This document shows, in pieces, positions 1-11,772 of a stretch of 64,000 bases of DNA. The position numbers and the translations under genes were made by a program. Location of the stretch: NCBI GenBank assembly GCA_964019155.1, contig OZ025240.1, forward strand, positions 82,619,590 through 82,683,589, written 5' to 3'. Source of the stretch: Osedax fenrisi. Its lineage: Eukaryota > Annelida > Polychaeta > Sabellida > Siboglinidae. Under the pieces are notes generated by a model, which was given only the letters and a program-made list of their open reading frames with translations, made no database searches and was not told where the DNA came from. Positions within the stretch are counted from its first letter, which is position 1. Each line of letters starts with the position of its first letter.

Positions 1-99
1 TATGCATACAATTAAAAGATACGTATCAATACGATAATTACGATAAGAGATATGTATAAATTAATGAAATCATATATATTTAAAATTTAAAATTTCTTA

Positions 100-1340
100 T
101 ATAATAGATCAGTATTATGAAATTTATATAGATTGAGTATACGATTAGGTGTTTTATTAATTAATCTAATTATTTTTTTTTGTTGTATCAATATTTTATT
201 AAGATTACTCTTATAATTTATTCCCCAGATTATCTGACAATACATATAGTTTGGTACTATTAGAGCATTATATAGTAGTGATAGGGTATTCGTATCAATT
301 ATAAATAAAATTTGTTAAAATAAATATATTAATTTAGCTATTTTTATTTTTAGTTCCGTGATCTGTTTTCTATACTTTAATTTATTATCAATGTGAATCC
401 CTTGAAATTTATATTGTTTTACACATTCAATGGTTTTATTATTAATAGTTATTAAGTTATTTGTGTAGATAAGACTTTTATCGTTACAGAAGTATATTAT
501 TTTTGTTTGCTAATATTTAGTTGTAATTTATTGTTAATGAACCAAGCTGATAGAATTTTTAAATTATTATTTATTTTACTATTGTTTGCATTATTTATTG
601 TAATAGATGTGTCATCAGCATATACTATCAGCTTTGTATCAATAGAATTATTAAATAAATGTGATATGTCATTAATGTATAGAATGAATAGTATGGCCCT
701 AGGGTAGATCCTTGGGGTAACCCCACATCATATACAGTAATTGAAGGTGATCATTCATCATTAAATCTAATAGATTGTTTTCTGTTATATAAATATGATT
801 TAATTAAATTTAGGGAATGCCCTCTTACGCCATATTTGTGGAGTTTAATAAATAGAATATTATGGTCAATTGTATCAAATGCATTTTTAATGTCAACAAA
901 TATTGCAGTCATTTTGATATACTTATAAATAGAATTAGTAATATTGTTTGTTAATGATTATATTGTATTGCGTTTGATTTTTTTTGAAACCATCTTGATT
1001 AGAAGTTATGATATTATATTTTCCTATAAAATTATATATTCTCTTTTTAATTATTTTTTCAATAATTTTTGAAAATTGCAGTATTTTACTTATAAGTCAG
1101 TTTTCTATATTATTTTTATTATTATTCTTATGATTCGGTATAATTACTGATATTTTCATATTCTATGGATTAGATGGATTTCTTTAAAATAAATTAAATA
1201 AATGGAGTAAAGGTTGTAATAGGGTTCATGACCAATTTTATTAATTAAAAATCTATAGATTATATAGAAGATTATATGTATATATACATCATAATCTTTG
1301 GAGCATTTAAAGTCCATTTTGTTAATGATATTAATGATTT
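100..1340 (-). pseudogene. CR1/L2-superfamily LINE reverse transcriptase remnant
   Basis: Read on the minus strand, the broken frames give reverse transcriptase pieces in the right order. Near 900-780 there is a motif-A block (NAFDTIDHNILFIKL, then YGVRGHSLNLIKSYL). Near 740-690 is a decayed GxPQG/LGP-type block. Near 640-600 is YADDTSITI, the catalytic motif. Near 300-190 is a thumb-like ALIVPNYMYCQIIWG. Many stops and frameshifts make it dead. The family is the CR1/L2/Jockey-like group of non-LTR retrotransposons; I cannot settle the clade by eye. It resembles the copies at 28.6-30.4 kb and 46.0-48.5 kb. The + strand 66-codon frame at 507-707 is its shadow. Confidence 0.75.
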
Positions 1341-1433
1341 CTACTTCTGAAGTCTCATTAATATATATTATTATTTATTAATATGTTGAACCTATAGCTA
1401 AACCCTATATTAATATATATATATATAACTTTA

Positions 1434-1712
1434 TGTGTGGCTCAGTTGGCTAAGGCGTCAGATATTAGGATGCGGGTTCAAGCCCTTCAAGACAAATAAA
1501 ATAGATCCTAAAATAATATTTAGAAGAGATCCTATATAAATGTATATAAATAAATTATCGGCTCTCGTTACAACCATGGATACCTTAACATGAATGCGGC
1601 TTCGATGGGACATTAGAGCCATATGGTTATAAGTGTAAAATTCATCTAAGTTCCTGGATGGGATGAGTGGATTCCACGAAAATAACAATAACAAATACAA
1701 TAACAATAATAA
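1434..1712 (+). mobile_element. tRNA-derived SINE, copy 1
   Basis: The head looks like a tRNA gene: an A-box-like TGGCTCAGTTGGCTAAGG at about 1438 and a B-box-like GGGTTCAAGCC at about 1473. It is followed by a conserved body (CTCTCGTTACAACCATGGAT, then AAGTTCCTGGATGGGATGA) and an (AATAAC)n-type tail. The same body occurs at 5.3, 12.5, 33.3, 41.7 and 59.2 kb. The tRNA head lacks a good acceptor-stem partner, so this is a SINE and not a tRNA gene. It would be transcribed by RNA polymerase III and moved by a LINE in trans; which LINE is unknown. Confidence 0.9.
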
Positions 1713-2679
1713 TAGAATTAGGCTTAGCTACGCCCATTAATGTACTCAGGAATTGTTCACATGCCATTTATACGTGATTTATAATGTATAAAGTTATTCT
1801 CGATATTATAATTATAATAATTCTTTATCAATTATACGATACATTGTTACAAGATATAATACCTGCAAAATATTACTATAATTATATAAAATAATATAAA
1901 ATATATAATAAATAAAGCCCCACATAAAAACCCACATACAAGTTGCCGCAGACCTGCATTGTTTATACACTATGCACCAGTATATTTCATACCATGATCC
2001 ATGATATATATATACTTAGTAAATAAATACATAACAGATATCACTATAGATATATAATTACTAAATAAAATAAGTTAAATATTATAAAAAACCCAACCCC
2101 AACCTAAATAATTTTCTTAAATATTAGTCTGGCTGAGCCTATGTGTTTTATTACCATATGTACATTGTACATAGTATGTACTACATACATAACTTATATT
2201 ATGATGATAAGGAAATGATATAAATACAATTCAAAAGATTACTTATATACAATATATAATGAATATATCAGATTTGAAAAAAATCTACACATAATTATAA
2301 TGCAACGTAAAACCTGCATCAAACACAATATATATACTACTATTATATATAACATATCACACATATCATACTAATATCGACTACTAATATATTTATAAAT
2401 ATTAATTAAACGAGTGTCTGTTATATTCAGAGGAAACACATGCACACTCGCAATAGTCTACTTTTATTGTAGTAGGACATATTCGTTAAAGGAAATATAT
2501 AACATTATCGTAAAATATTTTAATTTAATTTCGTACACAAAACACGAACATTGCCGCCTACAACCGATGAAATAACAACATACATAGGCTGTTATTTCGA
2601 ACGCATTCGTTATTTATATTGTAAATTTGTATCAATTGATAAAGTATAATTTAAACTATAGATTTTAATAACATAATTA
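1713..2679. other. AT-rich interval, nothing recognised
   Basis: No coding region, RNA gene or repeat could be supported. Slightly less AT-rich islands at about 1920-1990 and 2405-2470 have no open frame of note. Confidence 0.5.
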
Positions 2680-2960
2680 TTATATAGACGATGAAAACTT
2701 AATGTTCATTACTAATATATAACAAAGCAATATGATAGGTTGTTTAAATTATATACATATCTATGTGGTGAGTAAAATCTAACTTATTTTTATGTAATTT
2801 AATAAAGCAATGAAAAATTTGTGTATAAAAACTGCATCATACCTAACTTTATTTCAGTGATTTCGATACTACTGTTAGCAGTGGCAGGGGTTCATATTAA
2901 TTATATTGTATAGATACGGAGTGTTATGACTTTGCGTTACAAAATATTTGGTAGTAAAAT
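2680..2960 (+). pseudogene. Signal-peptide exon, copy 1 (probable gene relic)
   Basis: An acceptor TTTATTTCAG ends at 2857. The exon opens TG ATT TCG, so an upstream A would complete an ATG in phase 1. It encodes a hydrophobic ISILLLAVAGVHINYIV and a stop at 2911-2913. The whole segment, including about 170 bp of upstream intron, matches the minus-strand segment at 26.84-26.58 kb, which continues at 23.40-23.34 kb. In that copy the exon reads ISILLLAVALGITKLRC and runs longer. Relative to it, this copy has substitutions that create an early stop. It may be one of two diverged members of a secreted-peptide family, or a dead copy. No donor site or further exon was found nearby. Confidence 0.5.
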
Positions 2961-3804
2961 TATTCTGCAGAATAAATCCATGAATATTCGATAAAGTACT
3001 GAAAATCCGATAACATTATTTTTATTTCGATATTTTACCCAGAAGTATGAATATAGTATCAAATTTTTCGCAAATATAAAATGTCATTTAATTTTAAAAA
3101 ATTATTTTTTTATCATTGATATAAATAAAATTTTAATTGTATTTCGAAAATTATATATTTTTCCATATTAAGTTACAATTAGGTATTTTAGAAGGAACAA
3201 TCATTATAGGGTTTATATTATAGGTCTATATATAGAGATTATGTTATTTAAAGTTAAACTAATCAAATATAATAATAATATGAAAAATAATTCATTATGG
3301 ATAACATTTCCTTAGAAATTAATTTCTTATATCTATTATAACATCTATTATTATATCTATTATTATATCTATTATTATATTTTTATATAATAATTATGAT
3401 CACATATATTAGATTACCTAATTACCTTATTAAATTTGTAATGAATTATTAATTGTTTAGGTAGCGAAATTTATAAAATTTCTATTCAATGCCTATTAAT
3501 CGCAAATAATACACAATTGCGACCTTACTTATTTCATAATACACAATTGTCCACATCACAACATCGTATACGCACCTACATCAATAACATATATCCTCCG
3601 AATTAGTGGAGAGTACCCTCTTTACGAGTATAGATTACGAGATAATCTCTGGTACCCTCCTTTGACCAGAAATTGTATTCACTAAATTGTGTTTGCTCTC
3701 TGAACTCAATAAACTATTTTAAATTCAATTCAATATGATACGTAGGATGTACCTATTGATGTGCCTCGTGATGATGATAATGATGACGATCGTAATGATA
3801 AAGT
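2961..3804. other. AT-rich interval with a short TATTATATC-type tandem array
   Basis: A short tandem array of a TATTATATCTAT unit lies at about 3330-3382. About 3590-3720 is less AT-rich and ends in AATAAAC-like sequence; it could be a retroposon 3' end but nothing certain was recognised. At 3746-3806 a run of Asp codons (DDDNDDD) is open but has no convincing splice borders. Confidence 0.4.
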
Positions 3805-4014
3805 AGTATAATACGACCAACTCTCTGTATCACAACACCCAAACCAATAACATATACACATTCTTATATAATATATATATATTGATGTAAGACACCATCG
3901 AGCAGTATACAACAACCAATTCTTTATATCACAGCACAGTATAAGAAAAACATACACCCACTTCCAATATAATATGTATTAATGCATGACACGAACACCC
4001 AGTATACTACGACC
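3805..4014 (+). repeat. Imperfect tandem repeat, period about 98 bp
   Basis: AGTATAATACGACCAACTCT at 3805, AGTATACAACAACCAATTCT at 3904 and AGTATACTACGACC at 4001 are spaced 99 and 97 bp apart. The following 60-70 bp are also alike (TATCACAACAC versus TATCACAGCAC, then runs of ACATACAC). The third unit start coincides with the acceptor of the terminal exon at 4003, so the repeat may have grown from intron-exon border sequence. Confidence 0.6.
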
Positions 4015-4097
4015 TCCTAGAGAAGGCTAACTACAAGGGAAACATGCAAGAGCTCGACTACAAACAGTGGCAAATACCTCTGCCGGATAAGAAATGA
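4003..4097 (+). CDS. Terminal exon of an unidentified gene beginning upstream
   Basis: An AG at 4001-4002 precedes an open segment. If entered in phase 1 (G|TA) it reads V, then YYDLLEKANYKGNMQELDYK, then QWQIPLPDKK and a TGA at 4095-4097. Codon use is balanced and unlike the AT-rich flanks, which is the main sign that it is real. Overlapping AATAAA signals lie at 4264-4273, about 170 bp after the stop. The product is charged with no transmembrane stretch; I do not recognise the family. Upstream exons were not found here, so the rest of the gene may lie left of the window or in unrecognised small exons. Confidence 0.5.
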
Positions 4098-4273
4098 GCA
4101 TTAACTGTATTATATTTTATTGTACGCGCATTTTCAACTGTATTTTTACATGTACAACCTTTGATCATATATATATATATATATATATATATGTGTTTAT
4201 AATACCTATGCTTACTTGATGATAATCGATATATTCTATTTTTGTATTACATAATCAAATGTAAATAAATAAA

Positions 4274-5270
<997 letters not shown>

Positions 5271-5274
5271 GTAT

Positions 5275-5595
5275 CCTGTGTTATAATTAAACATGACCCT
5301 CGATAATGTATATTATAATTGAAGCAGTAGGACGCGGATTCGAGCCTCATCCGGACCATTACAATAGCTATTTGATTAAAATACCTAGCTCTTAAAAAAT
5401 ATTTAGAAGTGTTCTTATATAAGTGTGTATACATAAATGATCAGCTATCGTTGACACCATGGATGCCTTAACATGAGAGTTACTTCGAAGGGATATTAGA
5501 GACATTTAGTTATAAGTGAAAACTTCATCTAAGTTCCTGGATGGGATAAAAGGATACGACCAATTAAAAATAACAATAACAATAAGAGTGACCAC
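5275..5595 (+). mobile_element. tRNA-derived SINE, copy 2 (A box decayed)
   Basis: The B-box-like GGATTCGAGCCTCATCCGG lies at about 5335. The body follows (ACACCATGGATGCCTTAACA, then AAGTTCCTGGATGGGATAA) with an (AATAAC)n tail at 5565-5585. The 5' part with the A box is not recognisable, so this copy is truncated or mutated. Confidence 0.85.
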
Positions 5596-5599
5596 CGTA

Positions 5600-5769
5600 A
5601 TACATAGATGATGTATTCACTGACAGATAATATGTGTTACTACTATTCAATAACTATAATTATAATAACAGGTTACTTAATAAGGAGAAAACCGACGTAC
5701 TATACATATTATATGGAGTGTTCAAGAATGCACGCTAATATATTTGTATGTAAAACCCAATGTAATGAT
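5600..5769. other. Unassigned AT-rich stretch
   Basis: An open frame at 5608-5811 is Tyr-rich with no recognisable motif and runs into the RTE relic, so it is treated as chance. Confidence 0.4.
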
Positions 5770-6520
5770 ACATTTTATTCATTTTATGGATATAGCTTCC
5801 ATGATACTTAAAATCAGAAACTTCTTTAATATTCTTACTGTTTAGGATTTTTATAACTTCATTTGTTCCTTGATTTATAATGATGAATGTCGTCTTTCCA
5901 GTATTTATAGATAGCCCACTTTCTTTTGCAGAAAGTTCAATTTTATGAAAAAGTATTATTTCTTCGTTGGTTTTATCGGTTACTATAGCTAGATCATCCG
6001 CATACAGTAGTCAACATCTGTCATCTGTCATTTTTATTGCAGGATATATTTTGCTCCTTCTCTCGATGAGGGTAAACCCAAGATCATTATGTCGGTCTTA
6101 TGCTTTCTTCAAAACATAGTCAAGACAAATTATGAAAATAAAAGAGGCTAGTGTCACCTTGCAAAACTCCACCAGAGATATTTATAAATACAGTATCACC
6201 ATCGTTATTTCTCACTATAGATTTAGTATTTTTGTATGCTATCATGATAGAACTTATAATCTTATCTGGTATACCGTACGCATTGAGTATCTCTGCCATC
6301 TTTCTTCGATGTATGGTATCAAAAACTTTGGAGAAATCGATGAAAAGGATAGTAGCTGTCAGATATTTTGCATTTGCGCCTTCGATAATTCTACTAACAG
6401 TAAGTATTTGCCCAGAGGTAGATCTATTAGTTCTAAAACCAATCTGATTTTTTCGTAATATAATGTCTACCGCCGGTCTTATTCTATTTAGTAACTTTAG
6501 ATTGTATATATTTGTAGCTA

Positions 6521-7449
6521 GGGGAAAGTAACCTATTACGGACACTATAACATTAAATGATCTTAACATTTTATGATTCATTATTTTTATTCAAAAATTA
6601 TAATATATTAATATTATATGATTATAGATATTATTGTGATTTTAAAATTGTATTTAAACATTTAATTCCATAGATAACGTGGGACCCACGTCGTGGGTGT
6701 CCGTATTCGGTACCCGTGTCCGAATACGGATACCCTGTGTTATAATACGGACACCCTAAATACCACTAGATAAACTATATATTATTGATGAATCAATTTG
6801 AAAAATTACGATTACATTATTTATAATTAATTTTATGAATAATTTATTCTAATTTAATTAGTTAATAATTTATTTATTTTATTATTTTTTAATTAATAAT
6901 ACAATTTAAGTATCTAAATAATTACAATTTTAGATTTAGATTTATTGGTGTTTTAATATTATAACTCACGCGATTTTTATTAAAATCAGAATAGTTCATA
7001 TATGAACGTATACGCTGCGCGCTGATTGGTTATATGGTGTCCGTATTAAGACATATAGAGTGTCCGTATTAGGGACGTATATGACCTATAGATATATGCT
7101 TATAACTTAATGAATATTTGATAACAAATATATAAATTATATATATAAATTTTAGAATGCTTTATTTTTTAATAATATAGTGTTATATTTTATATCGATA
7201 TATTTGTATATTCTTGAGAAAGTTTTAAGTTGAAATTTGTTTTCATACATTTAAAAACGTAATAAAAAAATCAGTTTATTGGATATATTAGCAACATTTT
7301 AAATAATTCAAAAATAAAAAATACTTTTTTAGACTATTTATATAATTATGAATATTTTACTCATTAACATTTTTTGTGTATGATTTATGGTTTCTGAGAT
7401 ACAGAGAGTGTCCGTATTCGGGCACTATCCGTATTCGGTTACTTTCCCC
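6521..7449. mobile_element. MITE family A, TA-flanked, GTCCGTATT motif
   Basis: The left end GGGGAAAGTAACCTATTACG is mirrored by the right end ending CGGTTACTTTCCCC, with TA on both sides (6519-6520 and 7450-7451). Internal copies of the terminal motif GTCCGTATT and its complement cluster at about 6698-6765, 7040-7070 and 7408-7440. There is no coding capacity. A TA target duplication is typical of Tc1/mariner-like elements, but the GGGG termini are not the usual CAG, so superfamily is left open. It sits inside the RTE relic. Confidence 0.8.
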
Positions 7450-7451
7450 TA

Positions 7452-7965
7452 CTATTTCAGCAGAGACTAACTATCCTTCCCACATAACTCATTAGAAGAA
7501 TTATAATTCTATACAAATATGTATAACTCTTTCAACTACCCTTGATTCTCACGCTCCAATAATTATCAAAAAATCTATCATTAGACTTGACACTTTCTGC
7601 TATACCCTCACACTACTTAAACAAAAGTGTAAATTGGGTACACTTGAAAAGAAATTAATAAAAACAAAATCGGAATATATACTCGTGATTTATCAACTTT
7701 CCACCCGACTCCCTATCATCAACTTTCGATGACTACTTCCATAAAAAGTTCACAAGTAGGTAGTACTGTCAGTAATCTCCCACCATATATCTCTTTAATA
7801 ACCCCCACCTTGCCAACTCACTCACTTATTTCAAAGTATTTACATCTCCTTCCATGTCAGACATAGGTACTCCTATACTCCTACACTCCTTGAAACAACT
7901 AAAATTATATCTCCTCTTGACCCTATTCCACCTTTCCTTTTACACGAAATAATAATAAATATATT
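7452..7965 (+). pseudogene. L2-like LINE fragment (endonuclease-RT linker)
   Basis: This segment is highly similar to the reverse complement of about 27.15-27.65 kb. Shared marks include the block coding CACTTTCTGCTATACC, the TCCCTATCATCAACTTTCGA stretch, and a tail giving SDIGT...ETTKIISPLDPIP by frameshift. The SPLDPIP motif lies just before the RT domain in CR1/L2-type LINEs. It is wedged between two copies of the MITE A right half. Confidence 0.75.
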
Positions 7966-7974
7966 CAACATTAC

Positions 7975-8430
7975 GCAATTTTTATGAAAATAAGAATAGA
8001 TCATACGCTGCGCGCTGATTGGTCATAGGGTGTCCGTATTAAGACACCTAGAGTGCCCGTATTATGGACTTATATGACCTCTATATATGCTTATAACTTA
8101 GGAATAATTGATAACAAATATATATACATAATTTTAAGAATGCTTTATTTTTTAATAATATAGTGTTATATTTTATATCGATATATTTGTATATTCTTGA
8201 GAAAGTTTAAGTTGAAATATTTTTTCATAAATTTAAAAACGTAATAAAAAAATCAGTTTATTGGATATATCAGCAATATTTTGAATAATTAAAAGATAAA
8301 AAATAACTTGTTAGACTATTTATATAATTATAAATAGTTTATTCATTAACATTTTTTTGTAGGATTTATGGATTCTGAGATACCTAGAGTGTCCGTATTC
8401 GGGCACTGTCCGTATTAGGATACTTTCCCC
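7975..8430. repeat. Second copy of the MITE A right half
   Basis: It is close to identical to 6975-7449 over about 460 bp, from CATACGCTGCGCGCTGATTG to the terminal ACTTTCCCC, followed by TA at 8431-8432. The left half of the MITE is absent. With the first copy it brackets the L2 fragment at 7452-7965. Confidence 0.8.
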
Positions 8431-8960
8431 TACATGTTAAAGTAATGCCGTAGTAGTTATTTTTAGAGCTCATATATCCCTTCTTTGGTAAAGGTATTAT
8501 ACAACCATTATTCCATATACGATTGGATCTTGTTCATATACTTAATTGCAGCAGATTAATAAAAAGTCTTGAAATTCATTTATTTTCCAGATTTCTATAG
8601 GGATTTCGTCCAGTCAGCATGCCTTTCCATTTTTGATAGTGTTTATTGCTTTTAGTAGTTCATACTTTGTAAAATTGGCAGTTACTATGTTAAAACGATT
8701 TGTAATTTTTTATATAGCTGAAACGGTTATTTCAAGTGGATTTCCAAGAAGATATTTGAAGTGATTATGCCACACAATTATTATGTCTTCTCCACTTGTT
8801 GCTTTTATCTTAGCTTTATTGCTCTTTTTTCTTCCACTAAAATCATCAATGCTTTCCAAGCCATATCTGACTTTTTGTTTAATACTACCATCTTGATTTC
8901 ATTTATTTTCGATTGAAGGTAGATTTCTTGTTCTGTATCGTTTGTATCATAGAGTAAATT

Positions 8961-9498
8961 CTAAACAGATACTATAGTTGAAATCTAGTTTTAGACATAT
9001 ATGTCTTGCCAAAGAGCAAGCTGGATTTTGTCCGACAACATTTATTGGTTATTCGCAGCTAATCATTTTATCTAATTGTCGTTACCCTATCCGCAACATG
9101 TGGAGCCGGTGGATTATAGTTATCATTACAACATAACCACCGCAATTCAATTCATCACGTATCGTTTCGGATATAGATGAAGAAATGTGGGCCGGGGATC
9201 CTACCGAAACTGGGCTCTCCACATTATATCCACAAAATATACATTATAGTATAATACTGATACTAATAGTATAATAATAATACTATATATAAAGAAATAA
9301 TTTAGTATTATAATATATCCAATCAAAAATAGCAGCTATAAATAGTTTAATGAATTACAAAACGCATGACATTTATTTAATATTGAATTTATGTTTTAAT
9401 ATTAATATTAAATTTATGTTTAAACTTTATATTTATTATATTAAAAAAGTGTACATTATTATTTTATATGTAATCAATATATATATATATATATATAT

Positions 9499-9544
<46 letters not shown>

Positions 9545-9569
9545 TTAATGGATATTAACGACTGAAATC
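8961..9569. other. Unassigned segment ending in (TA)n
   Basis: 9000-9230 is moderately GC-containing (for example GGGCCGGGGATCCTACCGAA at about 9191) but has no open frame or known motif. A (TA)n tract with a TAATA break lies at about 9477-9538. Confidence 0.5.
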
Positions 9570-10115
9570 ATGAATCCTAATTTCAATGATAAACACACAA
9601 CTTACGTCACATTTAATGTAAAACAAGGATCTATTGTTATTGTATATTATAAACAACATGGAGTCGGTATTAAGGTAATTTATGGGGTCGGTAATAGAAA
9701 AATCATACGGGTTTCTATAATATAATATATCTTAGTTAATATTTATTGAAATTAAATTATTTTTTAATGTATATAAATATTTAATTTATATAGATCCTAC
9801 AATATAATGCATGACAATATATTGTCATACGTCAAAACGTCATATTGTCAAAACGTATACGTTTTCTTTCAATTGATAGAGTATTAAACGTTATTTAAAA
9901 AAAAAGTTATTATTCAAATATTTAAAAAGTAAAACCAGGATATTATATTTCATCAAATAATAATTAGAGGATTGAATATTTTGAAAAACAAAATAATTAT
10001 TCATATTTACCATTAAATTACTAATAGTTTATGTATATAAATGTTATCATATATATATATATATATATATTATAGTTATTGAGATACGATAGGGGTCAGT
10101 ATTTGGAATGAGTTG
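9570..10115 (-). mobile_element. MITE family B, partial inverted copy
   Basis: Matches the reverse complement of about 55.87-56.34 kb. Shared marks are ACAACTTACG, GGATCTATT, ATGGGGTCGGTAATAG, the poly-A/T run GTTATTATTCAAATATTTAAA, and GAGATACGATAGGGGTCAGT. The end corresponding to the right terminus of the complete copy is missing and the other terminus is degraded. Confidence 0.7.
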
Positions 10116-10137
10116 GAAAATCCTTTAAATCCTTTAA

Positions 10138-10170
10138 GGGCGGGTGGGAGTGGGGGAGGGCGGGCGGGGT
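10138..10170 (+). repeat. G-quadruplex-forming G-rich run
   Basis: About 32 bp read GGGCGGGTGGGAGTGGGGG followed by AGGGCGGGCGGGG: at least six runs of three or more G with loops of 1-3 nt. It is a textbook quadruplex pattern and the most G-rich spot noticed in the window. It lies about 1.3 kb upstream of exon 1 of the cysteine-rich gene. Confidence 0.8.
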
Positions 10171-10247
10171 AGTCGTGTTTTTATCGTTATACTAAAGTAT
10201 TGGGTTGGGTTTTTTAGATTTATAGAAAAGAAATGTCCTTTTTTATA

Positions 10248-10605
10248 GTTACCTAGATTGCTAGTCACGTGCTTTTTCTTCAACATACATGGTGCCTCGA
10301 TTTAGGTAACTTAAGGTATATCATATAGGTATATAGGGTATATAATATAAATAAATATAAATATTTATTTTGATATAATCTGAATGCACGTTATATATAA
10401 GTGAATACATATATACACTTATAAGTGTATATAAATAAAAATCAAATATATTTAAAAATCAATATTATCTGTTTGACTATTTTTTAATAAATGCATGTTT
10501 CATGTGATGGTCGGCCATCTTAAGTTATCTAAATCGAGGCACCACGTATGTTGAATAATTTTACATTAGCGAGATATAGCAATACCTATTTAGGTAAAAT
10601 ACAAA
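10248..10605. mobile_element. Short MITE with inverted ends
   Basis: CATACATGGTGCCTCGATTT at about 10284 is mirrored by AAATCGAGGCACCACGTATG at about 10529, and the match extends inward to CTTAAG and outward through GCTAG/TTACCTA-like sequence with gaps. The arms are about 35 bp at near identity, separated by about 205 bp of AT-rich sequence. No target duplication could be fixed. The 66-codon frame starting in the right arm is not credited. Confidence 0.65.
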
Positions 10606-11471
10606 TCTATGGAGCTCGGTTATTTGAAAATTTCCTTTATAAATTACTATATAAAAGTATAGGATTTCGCTCTCTGTCTTTGCAATGGGTAGTATTATTT
10701 TTATTATATTATTTTACTAATATTTGTAACCGAACTACACGCTTTTAAGCGGTATACTTAGTTATGTTTCAATGATTAAAATATTAGAATCGAAGAACAT
10801 TTAAGAATATAAATAATATTTATTTATATTTAAAATAAAAATTCATTCATATTTTTAATATATTTCTATATGAATATCTTATTAAAATTACTAATATATT
10901 AATAAATTGGGTTTGAATTGAATATTATTTTTATATATTCTCTATGTCAATATTTCACATCATATAAAGTGTATTATATTATATTATGATTTTAATGTAA
11001 TACTATTTAAAATAGAGATTCCAAAACGAGTTCTTGAATTGATTTGTGAATCAAATTAAAATGTGTATGTGACCCACTCATGGACCGCGCAATACGAAAA
11101 ATCACTCGAGCGTAAAATACAAATTTCACAATTACGCTTTAGCGGACGTATTTTCCTCGATCGAGTGTAATATGACTATTGATTAATATCAGTATTGATT
11201 AGTATACGACATAGACGCTATAATAACAGTTCTGCCACACGAGAACTTCAAATCGATAACCTCATCGTTAGACGTATCAATGGCATATTTAAAACGTTTC
11301 GTTTTGTAAAATATTTGAAATATACATTTATTTATTATTAATTTATAAAGTTTTATAAATATAAAGAATTTCGTTTTTATCACAAATTACATCGTAATTT
11401 AATTAAATATAAAGCTGTCAAAATAACAATAATAAGTGATACAAAGTGATATACAGATAGTATTTACAGTT
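10606..11471. other. Region upstream of exon 1
   Basis: Mostly AT-rich. About 11065-11170 is less so and holds an imperfect inverted pair (CACTCGAGCGTAAAATAC at about 11104, GTATTTTCCTCGATCGAGTG at about 11148) of unknown role. TATAAAG at 11408-11414 is a possible TATA box 58 bp before the ATG at 11472, but in this base composition it carries little weight. Confidence 0.35.
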
Positions 11472-11733
11472 ATGATTCATATAGAGGTTAGGTGTTACCT
11501 CGCTATATTAGTCGTGATTACTGTAGCAGTACCGACCATCGATTGCCGTACCAAATACTCAGCCAAATATGGTATGAACTTCGTGGCTGGCGATAATTTG
11601 GAGTTCTCCGAAATAGAATTAAAAGACATCGCGAAAAATTCTTTAATCACACTAGAGCATATATATTATAATAGCAAACCAGGCGACGAGGAAGTGTTAG
11701 CGGTTGGCAGGATTATAAAACTATTACATAAAG
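11472..11733 (+). CDS. Exon 1 of a secreted cysteine-rich protein gene (signal peptide)
   Basis: The ATG at 11472 opens MIHIEVRCYLAILVVITVAV followed by PTIDC, a good signal peptide with a hydrophobic core. The mature part has balanced codon use and is acidic to neutral, with YGMNFVAGDNLEFSEIELKD and a predicted helical end VLAVGRIIKLLHK. The segment ends CATAAAG|GTTAAT at 11733/11734, a donor in phase 1. Just beyond the donor lies a (TA)n tract. An in-frame GTG further upstream is not used as start. I do not recognise the domain. Exons at 22.2, 33.7, 41.6 and 45.2 kb accept the same phase on the same strand. Confidence 0.7.
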
Positions 11734-11734
11734 G

Positions 11735-11740
<6 letters not shown>

Positions 11741-11772
<32 letters not shown>

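Larger units (their letters stand above)
5770..8960 (-). pseudogene. RTE-type LINE, interrupted by MITEs and an L2 fragment
   Basis: On the minus strand, 8960-8700 gives an endonuclease-RT linker (YLQSKINEIKMVVLNKK, HNHFKYLLGNP). 8640-8435 gives KAxWLDEIPIEIWK followed by a region ending GITL. After the insertion, 6518-6150 gives LLNRIRPAVDIILRKNQIGF, then TATILFIDFSKVFDTIHRRK (motif A), then VLQGDT (motif B). 6010-5830 gives YADDLAIVTD (motif C) and a thumb-like segment. This order and these motifs are typical of RTE-clade elements. The copy at 24.4 kb continues the same family (VLQGDTLAPFLFI...). Frameshifts and stops make it inactive. The insertion at 6521-8430 falls between GITL and the LLNRIRP block without loss of RT sequence. 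Confidence 0.85.

Noticed and set aside
3730..3957. 75-codon minus frame
   Set aside because: It lies across the 98-bp tandem repeat with low-complexity Ser/Tyr content and no motif.
6132..6458. Two + strand frames of about 100 codons
   Set aside because: They are antisense to the RTE reverse transcriptase and have no motif of their own.
11189..11383. 64-codon minus frame upstream of exon 1
   Set aside because: It is Lys/Phe/Ile-rich as expected for AT-rich DNA and shows no motif or splice context.
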